Origin: Flavobacterium hankyongi
GTDB taxonomy: Bacteria; Bacteroidota; Bacteroidia; Flavobacteriales; Flavobacteriaceae
Reading direction: 5' to 3'
Assembly: GCF_036840915.1 (NCBI RefSeq)
Contig: NZ_CP085725.1
Span: 2,604,001-2,668,000, forward strand
Length of the DNA stretch: 64,000 bases
Of this stretch, positions 47,150-56,308 are shown piece after piece (the stretch's first letter is position 1; each line of letters starts with the position of its first letter). The notes below the pieces were generated by a model, which had not been told where the DNA came from, did no database searches, and saw only the letters and a program-made list of their open reading frames with translations. The position numbers and the translations under genes were made by a program.

Positions 47150-48466
47150 TTAAATAGTAACTTTATTAAATCTAGGGACTAAAAAGTGCATTATAATCCA
47201 AGCACTTAGGTAAGCTAGGCCACAAATAACAAACATGATGTAGTAACCAATTTCTATTTGACCAATACTTTCATAGTACACAAATAGTTTTTTTTGAATT
47301 AAGGCAGAGAGTAAAATACCTCCTAAACCACCAAACATACCGCCAATTCCTGTTACTGATGCTGTCGTGTTTTTTGGGAACATATCTGAAACTGTGGTAA
47401 AAATATTAGCACTCCAAGCTTGATGTGCAGCTGCTGCTATACCAATAACAATTACGGCAAACCACATGTTAATATTTCCTAGAATTTGTGAAAATATGAT
47501 TGGGATAACTAAAAAAGCATAGATCAGCATACTCTTTTTTCTCGCCATAAAAGATGACATTCCGTTGTTAATAAGGAACATTGGAAGCCAACCTCCGCCG
47601 ATACTTCCAAAACTACTTATTATATATACTAATGCAACTGGAAGTGCAACTTCTGTGCCTTTGAGATGATATTGTTTGTCCAGAAAATCTGGCAACCAAA
47701 ATAAATAAAACCACCAGATTGGATCTGTAAGAAGTTTACCTAAAGCAAATGCCCAAGTTTGTTTGAATTTGAATAAGCTTAACCAAGAAAAGTTTTGGTT
47801 TTCTGAACCACTATTATCCTCTTCAGAATTCTCTTCGCTTGAAAGGATGTAATCGTATTCTTCTTTAGTTAGTTTAGCCTGTTTTGTTGGAATTTCATAA
47901 TAAATAAACCATAAAATTAACCAAATAAAACCAACGGCTCCTGTGAGAATAAAAGCCCATTGCCATCCCCATTTTTCAGCAATAAAAGGAACGGTTAATG
48001 GTGCAACAATTGCGCCTATGTTACTCCCTGAGTTGAAAATACCAGTTGCAAGCGCTCTCTCTTTTTTTGGAAACCATTCCGCGGTTGCTTTGATGGCGGC
48101 AGGAAAGTTCCCTGCTTCTGTAATTCCTAGAAAGATTCTAGCAACACTAAAGCCAAATGTTCCAGTGGCAAAAGCATGGCATATTGCAGCAATACTCCAG
48201 AGCGTTGTTGCTAATGCATAACCTATTTTTGTTCCTAATTTATCGATCACTTTCCCTGCAAAAGTCATTCCTAATGCATAAGCGATTTTAAAAGCTATTT
48301 CAATATTGGCATAGTTTTTAATGGCTTCCTCTTCATTCCAATTGAATGCCGATGTCAAGTAAGGTTTTAATAGACTTATTACAGCTCGGTCAAGATAATT
48401 AACTGTTGTGGCAAAAAAAATGAGTCCACAAATAGTCCACCTGTATTTTCCAATTTTACTCGTCAT
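47150..48466 (-). CDS. MFS hexuronate transporter
   Basis: A 438-residue inner-membrane transporter with about 12 membrane segments, of the anion:cation symporter branch that includes ExuT. TTVNYLDRAVISLLKPYL is the usual helix-1 block of that branch, with ITEAGNFPAAIKATAEWFPK and FNSGSNIGAIVAPL for helices 4-5. It should bring galacturonate and unsaturated digalacturonate products into the cytoplasm for KduI and UxaC. First gene of the uronate operon, 32 bp downstream of a LacI operator. Confidence 0.93.
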   Translation of the reverse strand: MTSKIGKYRWTICGLIFFATTVNYLDRAVISLLKPYLTSAFNWNEEEAIKNYANIEIAFKIAYALGMTFAGKVIDKLGTKIGYALATTLWSIAAICHAFATGTFGFSVARIFLGITEAGNFPAAIKATAEWFPKKERALATGIFNSGSNIGAIVAPLTVPFIAEKWGWQWAFILTGAVGFIWLILWFIYYEIPTKQAKLTKEEYDYILSSEENSEEDNSGSENQNFSWLSLFKFKQTWAFALGKLLTDPIWWFYLFWLPDFLDKQYHLKGTEVALPVALVYIISSFGSIGGGWLPMFLINNGMSSFMARKKSMLIYAFLVIPIIFSQILGNINMWFAVIVIGIAAAAHQAWSANIFTTVSDMFPKNTTASVTGIGGMFGGLGGILLSALIQKKLFVYYESIGQIEIGYYIMFVICGLAYLSAWIIMHFLVPRFNKVTI

Positions 48467-48498
48467 ATTTTTATTTTAGATTACACAAAAATAATCTT

Positions 48499-48512
48499 TG
48501 TAATCGATTACA
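48499..48512. promoter_or_regulatory. LacI operator of the uronate operon (TGTAATCGATTACA)
   Basis: Perfect copy of the palindrome at 37355, again directly after an ATTTG (the end of a promoter-like box, AATATTTG on the minus strand). A half site (GTGTAATC) lies at about 48480-48487 between it and the transporter start. Confidence 0.85.
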
Positions 48513-48703
48513 CAAATATTTTTAAATAATAATTATTCGAAACGAATTAAATTTATTTTAAAATCTAATCGTTTAAAATTTTATTTATGTAAAAAAAGTG
48601 CTAATTAATTAGGAATACTGCTTTCTTGAAAGGTTTGTGTTAATAGTAGGATGGAGATTTTAAATTTACGCAAAAAACAAATTCTTGTTATTATTTTGAT
48701 TAT

Positions 48704-49174
48704 TTATAATTGTATTTGTCTTTCTATTTGTTGATCAAGAGAGATAAAAGTTTCTGTTCTTGAAACTCCTTCTATTGCTTGAATTTTAGTGTTCAATAAA
48801 TGCATTAAATGTTCGTTATCACGACAAATGATTTTGATGAGGATACTCCAGTTTCCTGTGGTATAATGGCACTCTAAGACTTCGGGTATTTTACGCAATT
48901 CTTTTACTGCTTCAGGATTTCGAGCTGCTTTATCCAAATATATTCCAACGAAAGCCATAGTGCTGTAGCCTAATACTTTGTTGTTTACAGTAAATTTTGA
49001 TCCTGAAATTACTTTAGCTTCTTCTAACTTTCTAAGCCGTTGATGAATTGCAGCACCTGAAATTCCTATTTTACTAGCAATTTGAAGAATTGGTTTTCGT
49101 GCATCTTCCATTAAATCTCTCAGAATTACTTTATCTATTCCGTCAATTTCAATTTGTAACTGATTAATTTTCAT
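48704..49174 (-). CDS. Lrp/AsnC-family transcriptional regulator
   Basis: A 156-residue feast/famine regulator: N-terminal HTH (DKVILRDLMEDARKPILQIA, then SGAAIHQRLRKLEEAKVI) and C-terminal RAM effector domain (VGIYLDKAARNPEAVKEL, VLECHYTTGNWSILIKI). It forms octamer-like assemblies and responds to amino acids in relatives. The ATG at 49174 fits the family; the frame to 49264 adds an unlikely 30-residue leader. Its ligand may concern lysine given the saccharopine-dehydrogenase gene nearby, but that is a guess. Confidence 0.92.
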   Translation of the reverse strand: MKINQLQIEIDGIDKVILRDLMEDARKPILQIASKIGISGAAIHQRLRKLEEAKVISGSKFTVNNKVLGYSTMAFVGIYLDKAARNPEAVKELRKIPEVLECHYTTGNWSILIKIICRDNEHLMHLLNTKIQAIEGVSRTETFISLDQQIERQIQL

Positions 49175-49329
49175 TTTAAAAAAATTGTTAGCTAAATATA
49201 CACTTTTTCTTCTTTCGCTAACGATTTCATAACAATTATGTTTTTGGAAACGTAAAAATTGCACAATAAATATTTTTTCTTACCGTTTCATAATCAACCT
49301 ACTATATGTTTAACCTAAATCTACTACAA

Positions 49330-49938
49330 ATGATGAATCTTAAAAATTTGTCATGGGTTGTAATTTGTTTTTTTACAGTTACATCTTTCATGGCGCAGGA
49401 AAATCAAGTTTCAACAACCGCAATTGGAAACCAATTTAATACTATTTTAGAAAAATCAGAAAGCTATAGAGATCTTAAAATTGTCAAGGGGCAATTGATA
49501 CAAAATTTAAAACGAGATGTTTTGAGTTCAATTTCTAAAATCGAAAATGACCTTTTGAGTTCTAAAGCAGTTTTGAATCAAAAAAGTGAAGAAATTTCTA
49601 CCCTTAAAGAAAAGTTGGGCAAAACAAACGCTGTTTTATCGTCATATACAAATAAAGGTCCTACAATCACTTTTCTAGGGATTGAGTTTAATAAAAGTTT
49701 TTTCAATTCTTTTTTGAGTTTTATTTTACTGGGATCTATTGTTTCTGTAGTTTTTTTCTTTTTTCAATTTAAGAAGATGAATTTAGCGACAAAGCACTCT
49801 AAAAGTGTTTTAAATGATTTAGAAGAAGAATATCAGTCTTACAAAAGAAGCGCAATTGAACGTGAACAAAAAATTAGCCGACAATTACAAGACGAGTTAA
49901 ATAAGCAGAAGAAAAATCAAACAATTGCAGTTGCTTGA
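49330..49938 (+). CDS. exported/membrane coiled-coil protein
   Basis: A 202-residue protein with an N-terminal signal (LSWVVICFFTVTSFMAQ), a central coiled coil (about 60-110, KIENDLLSSKAVLNQKSEEI), a membrane helix (FNSFLSFILLGSIVSVVFFF, about 126-146) and a second charged coiled coil at the C-terminus. Similar flavobacterial proteins are often labelled tRNA (guanine-N1)-methyltransferase in databases, but no methyltransferase motif is visible here and that label should be ignored. Function unknown. Confidence 0.75.
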   Translation: MMNLKNLSWVVICFFTVTSFMAQENQVSTTAIGNQFNTILEKSESYRDLKIVKGQLIQNLKRDVLSSISKIENDLLSSKAVLNQKSEEISTLKEKLGKTNAVLSSYTNKGPTITFLGIEFNKSFFNSFLSFILLGSIVSVVFFFFQFKKMNLATKHSKSVLNDLEEEYQSYKRSAIEREQKISRQLQDELNKQKKNQTIAVA

Positions 49939-49941
49939 TAA

Positions 49942-49976
49942 AAAAAGACCTGCTCTATTTAGAAGCAGGTCTTTTT
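49942..49976. terminator. bidirectional terminator
   Basis: A 13-bp perfect stem (49942-49954 with 49964-49976) with A and T tracts on either side, between two convergent genes. Confidence 0.85.
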
Positions 49977-49992
49977 ACAAAAAGTGTAAGTA

Positions 49993-51345
49993 TTAATTGT
50001 ATCCTTTATAAGTAACTTCTTTTTCATGGAAAATTACCCCGTATTCTTCTAATTCTTTTAGAATTGGTTCATATACTTCTTTTTTAATTGGAAGTTGGAC
50101 TCCTGGAGTTTTTATGTTTCCATGTAAAATTTGTAAAGTAGCCATAGCAACTGGTAAGCCAACAGTTTTTGCCATGGCTGTATATGTTTGATCATCTCCA
50201 ATACAAACCATAGTGGCATCGATTTGTTTACGTTCTCCATTAAGCTCGTATCCAAATTTATGATACATTACTATCATGTCTTTGTCATGTTCTTTAAGTG
50301 TCCATGAATCGGTAAGAATTTTTTCCAAAGCTTGAGCTGGAGTTGCGTTTTTTAAACCAATTTTCTTGTCATCATTAAATAAGTCTAATTCAACTAATTT
50401 ATCCCACATCACATCATCCTGGTCAATTTTTAATTGATGACGTAACTTAATTTCAACAGAATCAGTAGGGTGATATGGTAAAAATAAATTCACAAATCCG
50501 CGGTAACTCATATGTTCAGAATCATCAATTACATAAGTATCATCAGTCATACCTAATTGTACAAACATATCCCAAGCTTTTGAATACCCCACACGGCGAA
50601 TTGTACCTCTAAAGACAGTTAAAGCATCGTCAAGTCCGTAAACACTTCTGTATTTTAATGAATCTCTATTGGCATAACCTTCGAAACGACCATAACCTTC
50701 AACTTCTAAAAATTCAGTTCTTCTGAATAATTTGTTATAAGGAATGTATTTGTAAGTGCCTTCCTGAATGAATTTTGCAGCTCCACCTTGACCAGCTAAA
50801 ACTACGTTACGTGGTGCCCAAGTGAATTTATAGTTCCAAAGATTATTATCACTCTCAGGAGCAACTAAGCCGCCACAGAATGATTCGAATAAAATTATTT
50901 TTCCGCCTTGTTCTCTAATTTCGTTTAGAACTTTCATGGCACTCATGTGGTCAATTCCAGGGTCAAGACCAACTTCATTCATGAAAACTAATCCGTTTTC
51001 TTTGGCCTGAATATCTAGAGCTTGCATAGCATCACTAATGTAAGATGCAGTTACCATGTGCTTTTTAAATGTAATACAATCTTTTGCCACTTCAATGTGC
51101 ATATGAGCCGGTAACATCGAAATGACAATATCTGCTTTTTGAATTTCGTTTTGACGTTGTTCAGTATTGTTAATGTCTAAAGCAATAGCTGTCGCATTTT
51201 TATGCCCTTTAGTTTTGCGTTGTGCTAATTCTAAAGATAAATCGCCAATGGTAATATGTAAATTTTCGCTTTCAGATTTATCTAAAAGGTATTTTATAAG
51301 GGATGAAGCTGAACGTCCAGCTCCAATGATTAATACATTTTTCAT
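49993..51345 (-). CDS. saccharopine dehydrogenase-like oxidoreductase
   Basis: A 450-residue NAD(P)-binding enzyme of the saccharopine dehydrogenase / carboxynorspermidine family. The Rossmann site is VLIIGAGRSASSLIKYLLD (about 4-22), with the ADIVISMLPAHMH loop, NEVGLDPGIDHMSAM and a long substrate domain including WAPRNVVLAGQGGAAKF. It probably takes part in lysine breakdown, using saccharopine; confirmation would need the partner lysine-ketoglutarate reductase, not seen here. Confidence 0.88.
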   Translation of the reverse strand: MKNVLIIGAGRSASSLIKYLLDKSESENLHITIGDLSLELAQRKTKGHKNATAIALDINNTEQRQNEIQKADIVISMLPAHMHIEVAKDCITFKKHMVTASYISDAMQALDIQAKENGLVFMNEVGLDPGIDHMSAMKVLNEIREQGGKIILFESFCGGLVAPESDNNLWNYKFTWAPRNVVLAGQGGAAKFIQEGTYKYIPYNKLFRRTEFLEVEGYGRFEGYANRDSLKYRSVYGLDDALTVFRGTIRRVGYSKAWDMFVQLGMTDDTYVIDDSEHMSYRGFVNLFLPYHPTDSVEIKLRHQLKIDQDDVMWDKLVELDLFNDDKKIGLKNATPAQALEKILTDSWTLKEHDKDMIVMYHKFGYELNGERKQIDATMVCIGDDQTYTAMAKTVGLPVAMATLQILHGNIKTPGVQLPIKKEVYEPILKELEEYGVIFHEKEVTYKGYN

Positions 51346-51368
51346 TATTGGTTTGGTAAAAAATCACA

Positions 51369-51376
51369 CAAATGTA
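51369..51376 (-). promoter_or_regulatory. -7 promoter box of the saccharopine dehydrogenase-like gene (TACATTTG)
   Basis: TAnnTTTG match 24 bp upstream of the start codon. Confidence 0.5.
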
Positions 51377-51439
51377 GCAAAATGTTATTTTTTAAAAAGC
51401 TTTAGTTCAAAAAATCAAAAATTATTAGTGATTGTGTAG

Positions 51440-51447
51440 TAAATTTG
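51440..51447 (+). promoter_or_regulatory. -7 promoter box of the DUF423 gene (TAAATTTG)
   Basis: TAnnTTTG match 19 bp upstream of the start codon. Confidence 0.5.
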
Positions 51448-51466
51448 AAGAAAATTTTCAATTAAA

Positions 51467-51853
51467 ATGGATAAAAAAATATTGATAACAGCTTTGAGTT
51501 TTGGTCTTATATCGATTGTGTTAGGCGCCTTTGGAGCGCATGCATTAAAAAAAGTTCTAACACTAGACCAATTAAATTCTTTTGAAGTTGGTGTTAGATA
51601 CATGATGTATCATGCACTGTTTTTGTTGTTTTTAGGGACAACTTCAATACTATTGCCCGAACAAAAAAATGTGGTTTACAATTTAACTTTAGCAGGGACT
51701 CTGTTTTTTTCTGTTTCTATTTTTTTACTTTCCACTCAAGCTTTATCAGGTTTTAATTTTAAATTTTTAGGGCCAATAACTCCAATAGGAGGGGTGTTAT
51801 TAATTGCTGCTTGGGCAGTTACAATCTACTATATTATCACAAAAAAAGGGTAA
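51467..51853 (+). CDS. DUF423 membrane protein
   Basis: A 128-residue protein with four membrane helices. ISIVLGAFGAHALKKVL followed by SFEVGVRYMMYHALFLL is the DUF423 signature, and FLGPITPIGGVLLIAAW is the last-helix block. E. coli YgdD belongs to this family; its function is unknown. Divergent from the saccharopine dehydrogenase-like gene. Confidence 0.92.
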   Translation: MDKKILITALSFGLISIVLGAFGAHALKKVLTLDQLNSFEVGVRYMMYHALFLLFLGTTSILLPEQKNVVYNLTLAGTLFFSVSIFLLSTQALSGFNFKFLGPITPIGGVLLIAAWAVTIYYIITKKG

Positions 51854-51880
51854 ACTGTGAGGCTATTCAAATAATATTTT

Positions 51881-51888
51881 TACTTTTG
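51881..51888 (+). promoter_or_regulatory. -7 promoter box of pckA (TACTTTTG)
   Basis: TAnnTTTG match 33 bp upstream of the pckA start. Confidence 0.55.
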
Positions 51889-51921
51889 CCGTTATAAAAA
51901 ACACAACATATCGTTACATTT

Positions 51922-53547
51922 ATGGAAACATACACCCCATCTACGAAAACGATTTCGTTAGAAAAATACGGAATCAAGGACGTTAAAGAAATTGTATATA
52001 ATCCTTCATACGAACTATTATATCATGAAGAACTAAATCCGAACTTAGAAGGATTTGAAAAAGGACAGTTAACCGAACTAGGGGCTGTAAACGTAATGAC
52101 AGGTGAGTTTACCGGTCGTTCTCCGAAAGACAAATACATTGTAAAAGATGCTGTTACAGAAAATACTATTTGGTGGACTTCAGAAAAGGCAGTAAACGAT
52201 AACAAACCTATTTCTACAGAAACTTGGAATGCTTTAAAAGCAAACACAGTTGAGCAGTTATCTGCCAAAAGATTATTCGTAGTGGATACTTTTTGTGGTG
52301 CTAACGAAAATACGCGTTTAAAAGTTCGTTTTATTGTTGAGGTGGCTTGGCAGGCACATTTCGTGAAAAACATGTTTATCCGTCCTACTGATGCTGAATT
52401 AGCTGCTTATGGTGAGCCTGATTTTGTAGTAATGAATGCTTCAAAACGAGGTTTTTCTGATTATAAAGCACATAACTTAAATTCGGAAGTGTATGTGGCG
52501 TTCAACTTAACTGAAAAAATCCAGTTAATAGGTGGCACTTGGTACGGTGGAGAAATGAAGAAGGGTTTATTCTCGATGATGAACTATTACTTACCACTTC
52601 AAGGTATGGCTTCAATGCACTGTTCGGCCAACAAAGGAAAAGATGGTGATGTTGCGGTATTCTTCGGATTGTCAGGAACTGGAAAAACTACTTTATCTAC
52701 AGATCCTAAACGTGAATTAATTGGAGACGATGAGCACGGATGGGATAACGATGGTGTTTTCAATTTTGAAGGAGGTTGTTATGCAAAGACTATCGACTTA
52801 AGTAAAGAAAACGAACCAGATATTTACGGAGCAATTAAAAAAGATGCATTATTAGAAAATGTAACTGTAGATGCTGATGGTAAAATCGATTTCAAAGATG
52901 GTTCAGTTACACAAAATACACGTGTTTCTTATCCAATCTACCATATCAATAATATTGTAACTCCAGTTTCAAAAGCAGGACACGCAACTAAGGTAATCTT
53001 CTTAACAGCAGATGCTTTTGGAGTAATGCCTCCAGTTTCTAAATTGACACCAGAACAGACTAAATATTATTTCCTGTCTGGTTTTACAGCTAAGTTAGCA
53101 GGAACAGAAAGAGGAGTAACTCAACCAGAACCAACATTCTCAGCTTGTTTCGGAAAAGCTTTTTTATCATTACACCCAACTCAATATGGTCAGGAGTTAG
53201 TAAAAAAGATGGAAGAGCACAATGCTAAAGCATACATGGTAAATACAGGTTGGAACGGAACTGGAAAACGTATTTCCATTAAAGATACTCGTGCTATCAT
53301 TGATGCTATTTTAGATGGTTCTATCGAGCATGCTGAAACAGCTGTTGTTCCAGTATTTAATTTTAATGTACCAACTTCATTACCAAATGTTGATACTAAC
53401 ATTTTAGATCCAAGAAATACGTATGCTGATGCTTCTGAATGGAATACTAAAGCAGAAGATTTGGCAGGTAGATTTATTAAAAACTTTGTTCAATATACAG
53501 ATAATGAAGAAGGTCAAAGTCTCGTAAAAGCAGGACCTCAATTATAG
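51922..53547 (+). CDS. pckA: phosphoenolpyruvate carboxykinase (ATP)
   Basis: First committed step of gluconeogenesis, oxaloacetate to PEP. The 541-residue protein shows [14 protein letters not shown] (substrate), [19 protein letters not shown], the PEPCK-specific kinase loop [15 protein letters not shown] (about 247-261), the Mg/Mn site [20 protein letters not shown], and the adenine-side RVSYPIYHI. Fits growth on pectin-derived pyruvate. It ends in a strong bidirectional terminator. Confidence 0.97.
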   Translation: METYTPSTKTISLEKYGIKDVKEIVYNPSYELLYHEELNPNLEGFEKGQLTELGAVNVMTGEFTGRSPKDKYIVKDAVTENTIWWTSEKAVNDNKPISTETWNALKANTVEQLSAKRLFVVDTFCGANENTRLKVRFIVEVAWQAHFVKNMFIRPTDAELAAYGEPDFVVMNASKRGFSDYKAHNLNSEVYVAFNLTEKIQLIGGTWYGGEMKKGLFSMMNYYLPLQGMASMHCSANKGKDGDVAVFFGLSGTGKTTLSTDPKRELIGDDEHGWDNDGVFNFEGGCYAKTIDLSKENEPDIYGAIKKDALLENVTVDADGKIDFKDGSVTQNTRVSYPIYHINNIVTPVSKAGHATKVIFLTADAFGVMPPVSKLTPEQTKYYFLSGFTAKLAGTERGVTQPEPTFSACFGKAFLSLHPTQYGQELVKKMEEHNAKAYMVNTGWNGTGKRISIKDTRAIIDAILDGSIEHAETAVVPVFNFNVPTSLPNVDTNILDPRNTYADASEWNTKAEDLAGRFIKNFVQYTDNEEGQSLVKAGPQL

Positions 53548-53574
53548 TCAGGTTATTAATTCTATTGAAATAAG

Positions 53575-53606
53575 AAAAGAGTTGCCTTATGGCAACTCTT
53601 TTTTGT
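53575..53606. terminator. bidirectional terminator between pckA and rnpA
   Basis: A 12-bp perfect stem (53575-53586 with 53591-53602), TTAT loop, then a T tract. Confidence 0.85.
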
Positions 53607-53621
53607 TTATGTTAATTGAAG

Positions 53622-53999
53622 TTATTTGTTTTGAATATCTTTTTGGAACTTTTCAAATAGCTGAATGGTTTTTTCGTTGATTTCTTGATAGGTAAGTCTG
53701 TCTTTCGTTTGATACATAATCATAAAAGCATAAGACTGCTCAAGATTACCTAGTAAAACATCTTTATTAAGGCGATAGGTTTCACGTAAGACACGTTTGT
53801 AATAATTTCGGTCAACAGCCTTCTTGAAATGTTTTTTTGAAACTGAAACGCCTATTTTAATTTTAGAATCATTTAATTCACCAACTTGCGCATATACCAA
53901 TCGCAACGGATATTTTGTAACCGATTTTCCTTCAGAAAATAATTGGTCAATCAAAGTACGACTTTTAAGCTTTTCGTGTTTTGGGTATGTAAATTTCAT
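53622..53999 (-). CDS. rnpA: ribonuclease P protein component
   Basis: The 125-residue basic subunit that helps the RNA component cleave tRNA leaders. The RNR-type motif is seen as KKAVDRNYYKRVLRETYRLN, with IKIGVSVSKKHF before it. The usual neighbour rpmH is not adjacent, so this gene has left the ancestral rpmH-rnpA pair. Start codon is 8 bp after a TATCTTTG promoter box. Confidence 0.94.
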   Translation of the reverse strand: MKFTYPKHEKLKSRTLIDQLFSEGKSVTKYPLRLVYAQVGELNDSKIKIGVSVSKKHFKKAVDRNYYKRVLRETYRLNKDVLLGNLEQSYAFMIMYQTKDRLTYQEINEKTIQLFEKFQKDIQNK

Positions 54000-54006
54000 C
54001 TGTGAG

Positions 54007-54014
54007 CAAAGATA
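54007..54014 (-). promoter_or_regulatory. -7 promoter box of rnpA (TATCTTTG)
   Basis: TAnnTTTG match just ahead of the rnpA ATG; the short spacing implies a nearly leaderless message. Confidence 0.5.
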
Positions 54015-54155
54015 CTAAGTTTGTCTTCAATATAAAAAAATGAATAACGGCCTTTTTTAGTGAGTCTATTTTAGGAACCTAAAATAATTTGTAAGAATAT
54101 TCTTCATTATTGTTTTTTTGTTACATTTATCCTTAACAACCTAAAAACCAATACA

Positions 54156-56183
54156 ATGAAAAATCTATTTAAGAGTTTAACACTGTTCTTGGCATTGGCC
54201 GGAATAGCAACAACAACAAATGCCTTAGGCCAAACCTCGGGAACAAGTGGGTCTGGAGGAAATATCGATGTGAAACATCATAATATTTATTGGCGTATTA
54301 ATCCCGATTCGACTAAGTACATTAGAGGAACTGTAACAACTAAGTTTCTTACAAAAGCTTCTAATGTAAGTACTATTACATTCGATTTAAACAAAACATC
54401 TTTTAATAATACTGGATTGGTAGTTAAGTATCATGGAAATACGATTTCAAAATCATTCCCAACGAGTGGAAATGTTAATTTACTAACGATTACCCTACCA
54501 ACTCCTTTGGCAAATAATGTATTGGATTCAGTCACAATTTCGTACAGAGGTGTTCCACCAGCAGCTAGTGGACAAGCTTTGGGTTATCAGAAAACGTCTT
54601 TTAATGGGAGCAATTATATTTATACGTTATCAGAATCTTATGAAGACAAAGATTGGTGGCCTTGTAAAGCCGATATGCAGGATAAAGTTGAAACAATGGA
54701 TATAACTGTAAGTTCGCCATCAGCGTTTAAAGTAGCAACGCAAGGAAAATTATTTAAAACAGTTGGGAGTGGAACCAATACGAAATATACTTACAGACAT
54801 CAATATCCAATCGCATCTTATTTAGTGAGTATTTGTGTGGCAAAGTTTACCGAATTTAATAGAACTCCAGTTACGATAGACGGTACAAGTGTTCCTATTA
54901 CTTATCAATTATTCAATAGAAGTTCTTATACATCTATTTTGAATGCTTTAGACTTTTGTAAACTAGAATTACAACTGTTTAGTTCAAAATTTGGAGATTA
55001 TCCGTTTAAGAACGAGAAATTTGGTGTGTACGAATTTGGATTTTCTGGAGGTATGGAACATCAGACCAATATTGGATTGAGTTCAGGAGGATTAACAAGT
55101 TGGTCGACAATAGCACATGAAGTAGCCCATCAGTGGTTTGGTGATGCAGTAACGTGTAAAACTTGGAACAGTTTATGGCTTAATGAAGGATTTGCTTCTT
55201 ATATGGAGGTTCTAGCGGCCGAACAAATACCTTCACTCGGTGTAAGTGCCTTGTCAAGAAGAACGTCACTTAAGAGTTCAGCCAGAACGACTACAGTACC
55301 TGTTTATATTGCTAATGTAAGTAATTCTAATACGGTTTGGACTGGAGCTAATACTACAGCAGTGTATGATCGTGGAGCTATGATTGTTTCTATGTTGAGA
55401 GCACTCTCTGGAGATACTAAGTTTTTTGAGGCTACCAAAAACTATGTTAATGATCCAAACCTAGCCTATAAGTCAGCTGATACTGATAATTTAAGACAAC
55501 ATTTTCAAACAGCTTTGGGCGGAGCCAATCTGACTGGTTTTTTTACAGATTGGGTAAATGGAGTAGGAACACCAAGTTACGCTCTAGAATGGAATAATGT
55601 GGGAACTGCAATTACTTTGAAATTGAATCAAACTAGAAGTTCTAATTCTAATGTTACTTATTTTAGAATGCCAGTGGCTATTAGAGTTAAAAATGCTTCC
55701 GGAACTTCTCAAGATATTATTATATATGATAATGGTGGTAATTTGTCTCTTGCAGGAAATGGTACAATTGGGACGGCAACAGGAACAAATAAAATTACAA
55801 TTACACTGCCTTTTACACCAAGTACAGTTCAATTTGACCCGGATAACGTAACTATTGCTACAGGAACAGTGACTTACAATTCGGCATTGACACAAAAAGG
55901 AATTATAGAAGAAGTTGCTGAAAGAGAAAAAGAGCAAACTTTAAAAACGCAGATATTCCCTAATCCAAGTTCAGGAGAGTTTAATGCAAATGTGTTTTCA
56001 GAGGATACTAAAGAACCCATAATTATGGATGTTGTTAATGAAATGGGAAGTATTATGGAACATCAAGAGAATCTAAAGTCAAATCAAACGATTTCTTTTG
56101 GTAGTCATCTATCAACTGGAATTTATATTCTTCATTTTAGTCAAGGACGAAAGCAATATTCTACTAAAGTAATCAAGAAATAA
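54156..56183 (+). CDS. secreted M1-family aminopeptidase with T9SS sorting domain
   Basis: A 675-residue secreted zinc peptidase. Signal peptide about 1-25 (LFLALAGIATTTNALGQ). The GxMEN-type exopeptidase motif reads GGMEHQTN, and the zinc site HEVAHQWFGD (His321, Glu322, His325) is completed by Glu344 in LNEGFAS. The last 75 residues, from IFPNPSSGEF to YSTKVIKK, form a type A C-terminal sorting domain for export and surface attachment by the type IX system. It should trim N-terminal residues of external peptides. Confidence 0.94.
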   Translation: MKNLFKSLTLFLALAGIATTTNALGQTSGTSGSGGNIDVKHHNIYWRINPDSTKYIRGTVTTKFLTKASNVSTITFDLNKTSFNNTGLVVKYHGNTISKSFPTSGNVNLLTITLPTPLANNVLDSVTISYRGVPPAASGQALGYQKTSFNGSNYIYTLSESYEDKDWWPCKADMQDKVETMDITVSSPSAFKVATQGKLFKTVGSGTNTKYTYRHQYPIASYLVSICVAKFTEFNRTPVTIDGTSVPITYQLFNRSSYTSILNALDFCKLELQLFSSKFGDYPFKNEKFGVYEFGFSGGMEHQTNIGLSSGGLTSWSTIAHEVAHQWFGDAVTCKTWNSLWLNEGFASYMEVLAAEQIPSLGVSALSRRTSLKSSARTTTVPVYIANVSNSNTVWTGANTTAVYDRGAMIVSMLRALSGDTKFFEATKNYVNDPNLAYKSADTDNLRQHFQTALGGANLTGFFTDWVNGVGTPSYALEWNNVGTAITLKLNQTRSSNSNVTYFRMPVAIRVKNASGTSQDIIIYDNGGNLSLAGNGTIGTATGTNKITITLPFTPSTVQFDPDNVTIATGTVTYNSALTQKGIIEEVAEREKEQTLKTQIFPNPSSGEFNANVFSEDTKEPIIMDVVNEMGSIMEHQENLKSNQTISFGSHLSTGIYILHFSQGRKQYSTKVIKK

Positions 56184-56198
56184 TCAGACATAATTTTA

Positions 56199-56236
56199 AA
56201 AGGCAATAATTATCAAAAGATTATTGCCTTTCATTT
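56199..56236 (+). terminator. terminator after the aminopeptidase gene
   Basis: AAAGGCAATAAT (56199-56210) pairs fully with ATTATTGCCTTT (56220-56231), followed by a T-rich stretch. Confidence 0.75.
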
Positions 56237-56308
56237 TAAATTAAAAGCTTTAGTTCGAATAAACATTATAAGTATAAATTTATTTTTATGTATGTTTGAA
56301 ATAAAAAG

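Noticed and set aside
49330..49938. tRNA (guanine-N1)-methyltransferase
   Set aside because: Similar proteins may carry this label, but the sequence has a signal peptide, coiled coils and a membrane helix and no methyltransferase motif.
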